A stretch of DNA of 26,842 nucleotides from SXXK01 sp046074645 (lineage in GTDB: Bacteria > Planctomycetota > Planctomycetia > Planctomycetales > Planctomycetaceae), in assembly GCA_046074645.1 (NCBI GenBank), contig JBJTOP010000224.1:1-26842 (forward strand), read 5' to 3'. Positions 7,619-15,682 of the stretch are shown here, in pieces (the first letter of the stretch is position 1; the number at the start of each line of letters is the position of its first letter). Under the pieces are notes generated by a model. The model saw only the letters and a program-made list of their open reading frames with translations, ran no database searches and was not told the origin of the DNA. The position numbers and the translations under genes are program-made.

Positions 7619-10054
7619 CTACTTCACAGCAGCGACAGAAGAGGCAAAGTCCGCATCGACGGCCGCTTCCGAGACAACAGGCCAGCGATCATCCAGAAGA
7701 GTTGTGGCAGCCAGCCGAAGCTGCCACGGCCCCAGCAGTCGTGCGTCGGCAGCAGTCGTGATCTTCAGCCGGCCGGAAGTTTGTTCCGGGGCAAGCACAA
7801 GTGGCTCGGCACCCAGCATACCGGTCGCGTCTTCGGGCACTTTCAAAGTGATCGTCACCGGGCCTGTCAGCCGCGGTGACCGTGAAATGCTGACGGGGAT
7901 TTCCAGCGAAGCGCCGGGGGTGGACCGGAGATCGGTGATTTCGCTGGCCAGTTTCAGCAGTGCGCCTTCCATGATCATGGTAATGCGGGCATCTCCGGGT
8001 TTGGTGAGTTGTCGCAGTGTGCCCCTCGGATCGGACACCTCGACCAGCCCATGCACGATAATCCGCCGCGTGATATCGGTGGCCAGCCATTCAGGCATAA
8101 AGCACGGGTACTGGGCTCGAGTTTCACCTGCCGGCACAACAGTGGTTATGCCAAGCATCCCCTGACGATTGCGGTCCTGCTGAGCGGTCATGATGAGAGT
8201 AACAGGACCGCTAAATCCATTCTTCCGTACAATTTCGAGGTCAGCGGGATACGTTGTCCCGCGGGGAACATCGCGCTGACGCTCACGGTCAATGACGAGC
8301 ACTTCAATTGGCGGTGTCATGGTGATTGCAAGCATCGCAGTCGTTGTGAGTTTTTGTTCTGCCGTGCGCGGGCAAAGATGTCCAGCGGCCACGGCGGTTG
8401 CCGACCGTGTAACAGCTGCTCCAGCAATGTCAGCAGTTCCGCTGATGCGAATCGCAGCAGCAGTCACCGCGGCATCAGCCGCACATTTCAGAATTACCTT
8501 CACATCGGACTTGCCCGCCGCAATTGTCCAGTCGCCCTCCGCAGTGACCCCCGCTGGCAGACCATCGATACGAACGGCAATCGGTCCATCAAAACCGCCG
8601 CTGCGCCGAGCTGTGATTGTGGTCTCCAGCTGTCCACCGGACGGCAGATTCCACTGCTGCGGGATCGTCAGTGCGAAGTCCATCGCGGCCGGTCGGACTT
8701 CAAGTCGATGGATTTCGTCGCTTCGTCCGAGCAGCTGAGACTGACTGCGAATGACACATGTCACGACACCATCGAACGCGGGCTTGAATTCGATAGCACT
8801 GTCGGTGGTTCCTTCGGCGTCATCGTTTTCACCGACAGGTTTGCCATCGGGGCCAGGGATCGTGAGGTGAGTGTCGAGGCTGCTGCCGACACCGATGGAC
8901 TGCAGCGAGATCTGCAGCACCTGATCCCTCACCGCAGTGAACGTAATGCGCTGTTCGGGGTGTTCCGGGGTGAGTCTCCCGGTGAGGGCTGCCGGGACTG
9001 GAATTTGCAGTGTCTGGCCGGGGGCAGCAACCAGTTCGGGGATGTCACTGAGCGGCAGCAGGACTGTGGCGGTTCCACCCGGGCTTTGGACCGTGATCTG
9101 CTGCACACGCGGTTCAGGAGCGGCACTGGTGCTGACAGCCTGGCGGAATGCCTCGATTTCTGCAGAGCCGGGCTGCAGCCCCTGGCCGATGAATTCCACT
9201 TCTGTCGTGGAGCCTCTTTGCACCTTTGCAGGGGCTGTTGCGAGAACGTGGGGGCTTTGAGTGAACAGCAGCCGATAGACGTAGCCCCGGTCACCGCGGA
9301 AATCGACATCGTGAATACTAACCATGTATTTTTCCCCGCTTTTCGCCGGAAAGGTGACCACGCCATCCATTCCCTGCGTGTCGGCGAAGTCAGCCAGCAA
9401 CTCGCCGACGGTGCTGCGGACCTGAAGTACAGCTCTGAAGTCCGCCCCCAGTTGACGGGCCATGAGTTTCACTGAGATGGGGCCGTCGGCAGCTGCGAGT
9501 ATTTCGTAGCGGTCCACTTCAGTGAGTCGGCTCAGTCGCCCGGAGACAGCGACGGGCAGTGTCGGCAGCTGCTGGGGAAAGTCGCGGGAGCGGGACTCGA
9601 TGATTTCCGGGTCGTGGCTGAGCAGCAGTCGGGCGGTGCGTGATGAGCCGTTGGCGTTGGCAATCTGCCAGAGCACAAAACCAGGTTCAGCATCCGCGGT
9701 GACTGTGATGCGAGCGGGCGCTTCGCGGGGAATTGGCGGCGCGCTGATGCCTCCACGAGGACCGGTCCAGTAGGGCGGCGGTGGCAGATGAAAGTCACTG
9801 ACTGCACCGGTTCTCTCCAGAGTCACTCTGGAATCATGCACAAACCACTGCAGATCATCCGTCGAATCGAAGATGCCCATTTGTACGTCTGTGGACTGAC
9901 CAATGCGGACAGCCGGCGGAAACACGTAACCAGCTCCGGGGGCCAGTTGTGCGAGTGCCGCAGACGTTTGGCAGAACAGCAGCACAATCGCCGTACCCAC
10001 ACAGGCATTCAATCCGATTTTGCGGACCACTTCGGACGCAGCAGCAATGGCCAT
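7619..10054 (-). CDS. large secreted PPC-domain protein
   Basis: This protein of about 811 residues is secreted or surface-attached. An N-terminal signal peptide (helix around 17-35) is followed by a beta-rich body. Two PPC-like (bacterial pre-peptidase C-terminal) domains can be seen near 170-268 and 350-460. The later repeats have FxGPV[TA] motifs (GGFDGPIAV, NGFSGPVTL, RLTGPVTI), typical of planctomycete surface proteins. No peptidase domain is visible. The upstream DUF1080 gene ends at 10060. A GTG at 10063 would also open this frame, but the GGAG at 10063-10066 overlaps it and sits eight bases from ATG 10054, so I prefer 10054. It may act together with the DUF1080 protein at the cell surface; this is inferred from coupling only. 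Confidence 0.8.
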   Translation of the reverse strand: MAIAAASEVVRKIGLNACVGTAIVLLFCQTSAALAQLAPGAGYVFPPAVRIGQSTDVQMGIFDSTDDLQWFVHDSRVTLERTGAVSDFHLPPPPYWTGPRGGISAPPIPREAPARITVTADAEPGFVLWQIANANGSSRTARLLLSHDPEIIESRSRDFPQQLPTLPVAVSGRLSRLTEVDRYEILAAADGPISVKLMARQLGADFRAVLQVRSTVGELLADFADTQGMDGVVTFPAKSGEKYMVSIHDVDFRGDRGYVYRLLFTQSPHVLATAPAKVQRGSTTEVEFIGQGLQPGSAEIEAFRQAVSTSAAPEPRVQQITVQSPGGTATVLLPLSDIPELVAAPGQTLQIPVPAALTGRLTPEHPEQRITFTAVRDQVLQISLQSIGVGSSLDTHLTIPGPDGKPVGENDDAEGTTDSAIEFKPAFDGVVTCVIRSQSQLLGRSDEIHRLEVRPAAMDFALTIPQQWNLPSGGQLETTITARRSGGFDGPIAVRIDGLPAGVTAEGDWTIAAGKSDVKVILKCAADAAVTAAAIRISGTADIAGAAVTRSATAVAAGHLCPRTAEQKLTTTAMLAITMTPPIEVLVIDRERQRDVPRGTTYPADLEIVRKNGFSGPVTLIMTAQQDRNRQGMLGITTVVPAGETRAQYPCFMPEWLATDITRRIIVHGLVEVSDPRGTLRQLTKPGDARITMIMEGALLKLASEITDLRSTPGASLEIPVSISRSPRLTGPVTITLKVPEDATGMLGAEPLVLAPEQTSGRLKITTAADARLLGPWQLRLAATTLLDDRWPVVSEAAVDADFASSVAAVK

Positions 10055-10059
10055 ACTGA

Positions 10060-10944
10060 TCACTCCAGCACCATAATTTCGACCTTGCGGAAATCAATCG
10101 GGTGGCTTTCGGACTGCAGCGAGATGCTTCCGTAGTGCAGCATCAGGTCATCGCCTTTGATCAGTCGGCGAGCGCTGGCATCACGTTTGTCCAGCTGCGG
10201 CTTTGTGTATTCGAGCACAACTTCGCCATCGATCAGGTGGCGAATGATTTCATTGTTATGCACCTCAATCTCCGCCGTGACCCACTGTTCGCCGTGAAAG
10301 GTGGCTGAGGTGGAATTGATGCAGTGCTGCAGCCGGAGTTCCTGATTCATGACAACGTTGGTTCCCGGAGTGCAGAGGTTGGACGTGGTGCGAGGATCCT
10401 TTCCGTTTCCGCCCAGCAGCTGCACCTCAATACTCACCGGAAAATCCTGGTCCTTCGTCATTGTGGCCGGATCCTGGCCATGCACCATCACCCCACTATT
10501 CCGCGTGGCCCAGCCGGGACCTCCCTTGCACTGGTCACCCACGAAACGGTACTCCACGCGAAATCGATAGTTGCGGAACTGGTCACGGAAGAACAGATGC
10601 CCGAATCGCTCCCCGAATTCCGGGTAACCTGCTGCTTCATATCGAACCTTCAGGAGTCCATCCTCAACACGGAATGTGTTGTGGAAGTTATCTCCGAGGT
10701 CACTGTAACGAATCTTGGGCGTCCAGCCGTCCAGATCCCGGCCGTTGAAGAGCGGCACCCACTGGTTTTTAGGATAGCGATCATCAGCTGGCTGCTTGTC
10801 CTCTGACGCTGCAAAGGAGTCTGGAGCGGCGGCCAGCAGAGCGATCAGAAGTGCACAGGCTGCGAGCCCACGGCGGTGCGGTTGGATAGTCACAGATCTG
10901 GTCCATGAAGAGTGGGAATCGGGAAACGGCAGGTTCTGAAACAA
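10060..10944 (-). CDS. secreted DUF1080 (3-keto-disaccharide hydrolase-like) protein
   Basis: The family (DUF1080, concanavalin-like fold) includes a 3-keto-disaccharide hydrolase and many planctomycete secreted proteins. The motif LFNGRDLDGWTP near residue 65, the GHLFFRDQFRNYRFRVEYRF strand pair, the NSGVMVHGQDP stretch and the closing IDFRKVEIM are characteristic. A signal peptide precedes it (AACALLIALLAAA). No ATG opens the frame: the first start is TTG 10944 with AAGG nearby, and a GTG at 10893 would give a more normal signal peptide. Treat the start as open. The stop lies just before the PPC gene start, so the two are coupled. Activity on a sugar is a family-level expectation. Confidence 0.83.
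   Translation of the reverse strand: MFQNLPFPDSHSSWTRSVTIQPHRRGLAACALLIALLAAAPDSFAASEDKQPADDRYPKNQWVPLFNGRDLDGWTPKIRYSDLGDNFHNTFRVEDGLLKVRYEAAGYPEFGERFGHLFFRDQFRNYRFRVEYRFVGDQCKGGPGWATRNSGVMVHGQDPATMTKDQDFPVSIEVQLLGGNGKDPRTTSNLCTPGTNVVMNQELRLQHCINSTSATFHGEQWVTAEIEVHNNEIIRHLIDGEVVLEYTKPQLDKRDASARRLIKGDDLMLHYGSISLQSESHPIDFRKVEIMVLE
10063..10066 (-). promoter_or_regulatory. ribosome binding site deciding the PPC gene start
   Basis: GGAG on the minus strand ends eight bases before ATG 10054. It overlaps the alternative GTG start at 10063-10061, which therefore cannot use it. It lies inside the last codons of the DUF1080 gene. Confidence 0.6.
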
Positions 10945-10983
10945 CCAACCTTATCACGGGAGCGGAGACGAAACAAGCCGGCA

Positions 10984-10996
10984 ATTGCTGAGCAAT
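10984..10996. promoter_or_regulatory. inverted repeat in the divergent promoter region
   Basis: ATTGCT-G-AGCAAT is a perfect 6-base-arm inverted repeat. It sits in the 171-base gap between the divergent DUF1080 gene and the vWA operon, and could be an operator. It is short, so chance is not excluded. Confidence 0.3.
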
Positions 10997-11115
10997 GCAA
11001 TCAGCAGCTGCTCACGGAGCGCCCCGGGGAAATCAGATTCTCCATCAGTTTTCATTCGCTCTCAGCGGGGGTGGTCGAGTAGAATCCGGGCCGGGTACCA
11101 TATCGGGGGCAAAAT

Positions 11116-13551
11116 ATGCTGCGATTTTCGACATTCGCCAGCCTGATGGCTGGAGATCGTAACTGGCTTTTCCCGGCCGTTCTCGCGGCCCTGGTGGGGC
11201 TGGCGGTCATTCTTTGGCTCAATCGACGACGGTTTCGCGAAGGCTGGCAGGGGCGCCTCGGGCCGTGCTGCCGTTTTCTTGCCTGGCTGCTGCTCAGTGC
11301 CTGCCTCGTCGATCCGCTCTGGAGCAGTCTGCGGCCGCGTTCAGGAGCGAATGTCCTCGCTGTCGCCGTCGACGTCAGTCGCAGCCTCGACGTGCGCCCG
11401 ACCGCATCCGCTCCAACACGTGCAACAGAGTTCACGTCACTGCTGAACGCTGGCGAGGCTGTCCAGCCACTGGGCTGGCTCAAACGGCTTGAACAGGACT
11501 TCCAACTCCGCCGTTACACCATTTCCGATCGGCTGCAGCAGACTGACAGCTTTGAAAATCTCCGCTTCGAGGGCTCCGCCTCCGCTCTTGTCTCGTCCCT
11601 GAAAAGTCTTCGCCAGCGTTACGCCGGTCAGCCACTCGCCGGCATCCTGCTCTTCACCGACGGCAATGCAACAGATATCTCAGCAGAACTCAGTGAGCTC
11701 GAAGGACTGCCGCCCGTCTATCCCGTACTCCCGTCCGATGAACTCAAGCTCCCGGACGCCAGCGTCGGCACGTTCACCATTACGCAATCAGCATTCGACG
11801 ATGCTCCTGTCGCCATTCAGGTCACGCCCGGCACATTCAATACCAGTAACAGCAAATTACGGATGACTCTGCTGTCAGAAGACGGCACGCCTCTGGAAAC
11901 ACAAACTCGCAGCACCACCGATCCGGAGCCGCTGCGTTTCCGTCATCGGCCGGTGGGCAGTGGCACCGTCTTTTATCGTCTTCAGACGGCTTTGGTGGAC
12001 AACGAAGGTACTGAATTCTCCGACGAAGTCACGCTGGTCAATAACAGTCAGCTGATCGCAGTTCAGCGTCCGTCCAGCGCCCGTCGGATTCTCTACGTCT
12101 CCGGTCGCCCCAACTGGGATTTCAAATTCCTGCGCCGCGCGGTCGAATCCGACCAGCAACTGCAGATGACGGGCCTCATCAGAATTGCCCGGCGAGAAGC
12201 AAAATTCGACTTTCGTGGACGCGAAGGAGAAACCTCAAATTCGCTGTTTCGCGGCTTTGATCGCGCGGACCCCGATACCGTCGAAGAATACGACGAACCC
12301 GTCCTCGTGCGACTCAATACTCAATCTGCCGATGAACTTCAAGGAGGCTTTCCTCAGACCGCTGAAGAACTCTTTCAATACGACGCCGTTGTCCTCGATG
12401 ATCTCGAAGCCGACTTTTTTCAGGCCGATCAGATGCGGCTGCTCTACGATTTCGTCAGTCGTCGCGGAGGCGGATTCCTGATGCTGTCAGGTCAGGAGTC
12501 ATTTGCCCAGGGTGGTTTCGACCGCACTCCAATCGGTGAACTGCTCCCAATCGATCTCAGCCGCAGCGCCGCCTTCCCACGGACCGGCGTAAGGCTCGAA
12601 CTCACCCGCGACGGCTGGCTGCAGCCATGGGTGCGGCTTCACAGCGACGAACCCGCCGAACAGCAGCGGCTTGAACGTATGCCCCAGTTTCTCACCGTCA
12701 ATCCCTCCGGCTACGTTCGCCCAGGTGCTCAGGTCATGGCAGAAGTCCGCGACGCCGAAGGCACCGTCTGGCCAGCACTGATTGTCCAGAGATTCGGACG
12801 CGGACGCTCAGGGGCCGTAACCGTCGGCGACCTTTGGCGCTGGAGGCTCAGCGAAGGCCTCCTTCAGCTGCAGTCGCAGTCAGTCCCCTCCGCCAAAACC
12901 CCATCATCAGACACCGTCTCGGGAACTCCGTCAGAGGACCTCAGCGACCATGCCCGAGCCTGCAGACAACTCATGCGCTGGCTCGTTTCAGACGTCCCGC
13001 GACGACTGGACGTCGCGGTGAAAGAACTCCCCGAACAGGGAACCGGCTCCGTGCGGCTCACCGCCAGCGTTCGGGGACAGGATTTCGAAGTCCGCGAAAA
13101 TGCCGACGTGCGGTTCAAAGTCACTGCCCCGGATGGACGCAAATTCGAACTCACAGGTGTTCCCGCCGATGCAGAGACCGGCGTGTTCGAAGCCGAAATC
13201 TCAGCGGCCCAGGAAGGCGCCTGGCGCGTCGAGGCCACAGCAATCCTCACCAATGGCACCACCCCGGAAACTCTGATCACCAACTCCGGCTGGGCCAGCC
13301 AGCCCCTGCAACAGGAACTCCGCTCCGTGCAGGTCCGGAACGACTGGCTGCAGGAACTGGCTGCCAAAACCGGGGGACGATTGATTTCCCTCGATGATGT
13401 GAATGATCTCGTAAAACAACTTCCCACCGCCGCCGCTCCGCTTCAGGAGATCCGATCGTGGCCCATCTGGCATTCCTGGTGGGTCTTCCTCGCGGCCGTT
13501 CTGCTGCTCTCCATCGACTGGACTCTGCGACGACGAGGAGGATTGCCATGA
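11116..13551 (+). CDS. vWA / amidotransferase-like large membrane protein
   Basis: This 811-residue inner-membrane protein starts with two helices (about 18-35 and 52-70). Residues about 78-200 look like a von Willebrand A domain: the MIDAS start DVSRS is at 86-90 and TDG at 181-183. A central beta-rich part follows. The segment with DAVVLDDLEADFF, then RRGGGFLMLSGQESF, resembles a class I glutamine-amidotransferase-like fold without its catalytic Cys/His. The C-terminus has a last helix with WWVFLAAVLLLSIDW and an RRR stop. Planctomycete genomes often carry such BatA-like proteins near MoxR/vWA genes. GGGGG at 11105-11109 serves as its ribosome site. Its stop overlaps the next start by four bases. 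The function, perhaps membrane-complex assembly or stress, is unproven. Confidence 0.78.
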   Translation: MLRFSTFASLMAGDRNWLFPAVLAALVGLAVILWLNRRRFREGWQGRLGPCCRFLAWLLLSACLVDPLWSSLRPRSGANVLAVAVDVSRSLDVRPTASAPTRATEFTSLLNAGEAVQPLGWLKRLEQDFQLRRYTISDRLQQTDSFENLRFEGSASALVSSLKSLRQRYAGQPLAGILLFTDGNATDISAELSELEGLPPVYPVLPSDELKLPDASVGTFTITQSAFDDAPVAIQVTPGTFNTSNSKLRMTLLSEDGTPLETQTRSTTDPEPLRFRHRPVGSGTVFYRLQTALVDNEGTEFSDEVTLVNNSQLIAVQRPSSARRILYVSGRPNWDFKFLRRAVESDQQLQMTGLIRIARREAKFDFRGREGETSNSLFRGFDRADPDTVEEYDEPVLVRLNTQSADELQGGFPQTAEELFQYDAVVLDDLEADFFQADQMRLLYDFVSRRGGGFLMLSGQESFAQGGFDRTPIGELLPIDLSRSAAFPRTGVRLELTRDGWLQPWVRLHSDEPAEQQRLERMPQFLTVNPSGYVRPGAQVMAEVRDAEGTVWPALIVQRFGRGRSGAVTVGDLWRWRLSEGLLQLQSQSVPSAKTPSSDTVSGTPSEDLSDHARACRQLMRWLVSDVPRRLDVAVKELPEQGTGSVRLTASVRGQDFEVRENADVRFKVTAPDGRKFELTGVPADAETGVFEAEISAAQEGAWRVEATAILTNGTTPETLITNSGWASQPLQQELRSVQVRNDWLQELAAKTGGRLISLDDVNDLVKQLPTAAAPLQEIRSWPIWHSWWVFLAAVLLLSIDWTLRRRGGLP
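13536..13541 (+). promoter_or_regulatory. strong ribosome binding site inside the vWA gene
   Basis: A full AGGAGG lies six bases before ATG 13548, inside the last codons of the vWA gene. It fixes the start of the C13-like gene at 13548 and excludes the earlier in-frame start at 13458. Confidence 0.85.
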
Positions 13552-14678
13552 AATCCCTGCGCCATGCTGTTCCTCTGTTCTTCGCCACACTCATCGCCTG
13601 TCCTCACCCGGACGCGTTCGGCCAGACGCAACGATCTGCAGAGCTCCGGGCAGACCCGTTTGCAGCGCTCCCGCTCAGTGTCAGCTCTGCCCTCCCCGTA
13701 TACTCGACACTGAAAAATCAGCCCCCTTCAGGTGATCGTCCTGCGGTGCTGCTGGTATGTGGCGCTTCCGGCACAGAAGACTATGGCAAGGCTTTTCAGC
13801 AGTGGGCTGAACGCTGGCAAAAGGCAGCCACCACCAGTGAATCAGAGTTCCAGTGGATCGGCCCGGGCGGCCCCTCACCCGGCTCAACCTCCACAACCTC
13901 GACAGACCGCGAACAACTCCGATCGGCTCTCGAAACAGCCTGCAATCGCCGCACAACACAGCCACTGTGGCTCGTGTACATCGGCCATGGAACTTTCGAC
14001 CAACAAACTGCCGCACTCAACCTGCGCGGACCTGATCTCGCCGACACAGAACTCGCTGAACTTCTCAAACCTGCCTCGCGCCCCCTTGTTGTTGCAATCT
14101 GCGCCTCCAGTTCTGCACCGTTCATCAATTCACTATCCGGACCAGGTCGAGTAATCATCAGTGCCACAAAGGATGGCAATCAAGTGCAGTTCAGCCGCTT
14201 CGGAGACGCACTTTCGCTGGCAATCAGCGGTCTGGATGCCGATGTGGATCGCGACGGCCAGACCTCACTGCTGGAAGCCTGGCTGTTTGCCTCACGGCGG
14301 ACGGCAGAGTTCTATTCCACCGAGGGACGTCTTGCCACCGAACATGCACTGCTGGAAGACAATGGCGACGGCCGCGGTGTCCGGGCAGAACTGTTTGATG
14401 GACTCAAGCCCGCAGAGAATATCAAGTCTGATCAACCCGTGGATGGCGCCGCCGCTCGAAAAACCTGGCTCGTCCGCAGCCCGGAAGAACGCCTGCTGAA
14501 CCCCGACCAGCAAGTGACTCGTGACGCCCTCGAAGCCCGACTTGAAGCGATCAAGCTGCGCCGCAGCGAAATGGATGAAGCCGACTACCTGCAACAGCTT
14601 GAAGAAATCCTCCTGCCGCTCGCCCGACTCTATCGTGAATCTGAACAACCTGCCAAAGCGGAGCCCCCACAGCCATGA
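13548..14678 (+). CDS. secreted C13/caspase-like (clan CD) protein with EF-hand
   Basis: This 376-residue protein has a signal peptide (about 1-25). The order of motifs is that of clan CD peptidases (legumain/C13, caspase). WLVYIGHGTF at 141-150 carries the candidate His147. VVAICASSSAPF at 181-192 carries candidate Cys185, and RVIISATKDG follows at 201-210. A canonical EF-hand loop is at 232-243 (D232-x-D234-x-D236-G-QTSLL-E243), and EDNGDGRG follows near 270-277. As I recall, related bacterial proteins share this layout and in many the Cys is replaced, so activity is not assured. The start overlaps the vWA stop (ATGA), and its own stop overlaps the next gene. It should act in the periplasm beside the vWA protein. 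Confidence 0.72.
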   Translation: MKSLRHAVPLFFATLIACPHPDAFGQTQRSAELRADPFAALPLSVSSALPVYSTLKNQPPSGDRPAVLLVCGASGTEDYGKAFQQWAERWQKAATTSESEFQWIGPGGPSPGSTSTTSTDREQLRSALETACNRRTTQPLWLVYIGHGTFDQQTAALNLRGPDLADTELAELLKPASRPLVVAICASSSAPFINSLSGPGRVIISATKDGNQVQFSRFGDALSLAISGLDADVDRDGQTSLLEAWLFASRRTAEFYSTEGRLATEHALLEDNGDGRGVRAELFDGLKPAENIKSDQPVDGAAARKTWLVRSPEERLLNPDQQVTRDALEARLEAIKLRRSEMDEADYLQQLEEILLPLARLYRESEQPAKAEPPQP

Positions 14679-15562
14679 GCATCGACGCAACCAGACAGCG
14701 AACGATCGGGATCGTCGGACTCGGCCTCATGGGCACAGCTCTCACCGAACGATTTCTTGAAGCCGGCTGGCTGCCTTACATCTGGAACCGCTCCCCCGAA
14801 AAAGCGAAAGCTCTGACCGACAAAGGTGCCGTCTGGAGCGATGATCCGCTGGCTGAGTGTTCGCAGGTAATCATCAGCCTCTACTCTGGTGATGTCGTCG
14901 ATGAAGTCCTGACACGATTTCAAAACAGCCTGCACCCCGAGCAGATGCTGATTGACACCACCACCGGCGACCCCAAACAGGCCGTCGCGCGAGCAGCACG
15001 ACTGCGGCAGCTGAGGGTCTCTTACGCAGATGCTCCGATTTCCGGTTCCAGCGAACAAACTCGCCGCGGAGAAGCTGTGGTGATGGTGGGCTGTGACACG
15101 GAATTCTGGGAGGATTGTGCGGAAATCTGGCCGGTGCTGGGGCAACGTGCCTTTCATACAGGATGCTGCGGATCAGCCTCCCAAATGAAGCTTGTCACCA
15201 ACCTGGTGCTGGGACTGAACCGCGCCGCACTTGCCGAAGGCCTTGCCTTCGCTGAAGGACTTGGGGTCAATCCCGCTGCCGCACTTGAAGTGCTTCAGGG
15301 AAGCCCCGCCTACTCCCGGCAGATGGACACAAAAGGCCGTCGCATGGTGGAACGAGACTTTACTGTTCAGGCAAGGCTTTCACAGCATCTGAAGGACGTT
15401 CGCCTGATGCTTGAGGCGGCAGCGGCAGCCAGCCTTCAGCTGCCGCTGACCGAGACTCATCGACAGATTCTTGAACAGGCTGAACAACTGGGCTTCGGGG
15501 ACCAGGACAACAGCGCTGTCTTCATGGCAATTCAAAACAGGCGACCTGCATTGCAGGGCTGA
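14675..15562 (+). CDS. beta-hydroxyacid dehydrogenase (HIBADH/GLYR1-like)
   Basis: This 295-residue cytoplasmic enzyme would use NAD(P)+ to oxidise, or reduce, a beta-hydroxyacid or semialdehyde. The Rossmann motif GLGLMG is at 15-20. The substrate-loop motif DAPISGSSEQTRRGEA is at 119-134. The catalytic Lys172 is in the QMKLVTNL motif (170-177). The length is normal for the family. The NR after the second strand (N38-R39) points to NADP preference; this is weak inference. The ATG 14675 overlaps the preceding stop (ATGA), and GCGGAG lies upstream. It is the third gene of the vWA/C13-like operon, with no obvious metabolic link to it. Substrates could be 3-hydroxyisobutyrate, tartronate semialdehyde or succinic semialdehyde. 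Confidence 0.87.
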   Translation: MSIDATRQRTIGIVGLGLMGTALTERFLEAGWLPYIWNRSPEKAKALTDKGAVWSDDPLAECSQVIISLYSGDVVDEVLTRFQNSLHPEQMLIDTTTGDPKQAVARAARLRQLRVSYADAPISGSSEQTRRGEAVVMVGCDTEFWEDCAEIWPVLGQRAFHTGCCGSASQMKLVTNLVLGLNRAALAEGLAFAEGLGVNPAAALEVLQGSPAYSRQMDTKGRRMVERDFTVQARLSQHLKDVRLMLEAAAAASLQLPLTETHRQILEQAEQLGFGDQDNSAVFMAIQNRRPALQG

Positions 15563-15615
15563 ACACATGCACCGCTTCAAGGCCGATCTGTGTCAGCATC
15601 GGGTACGAAGCGCAG

Positions 15616-15632
15616 GCAGCGTCAGCCGCTGC
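15616..15632. terminator. weak hairpin between convergent genes
   Basis: GCAGCG pairs with CGCTGC around a TCAGC loop. It lies between the convergent stops at 15562 (+) and 15685 (-). No T-run follows on either side, so a role in termination is only possible. Confidence 0.3.
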
Positions 15633-15682
15633 AGCATGGCACGGCTTTTGGATCCGGAAGTTCTCTGTTCAGCCGATGGTGG

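Noticed and set aside
8009..9475. Long plus-strand open frame (about 488 codons) opposite the PPC gene
   Set aside because: It is a shadow: Cys/His/Ser/Arg-rich composition, no domain, no ribosome site, and the opposite strand has a clear signal peptide and PPC domains.
15637..15652. Sigma-54-like TGGCAC-N5-TTGG
   Set aside because: The essential GC at -12 is GG, and it points into the 3' end of a convergent gene.
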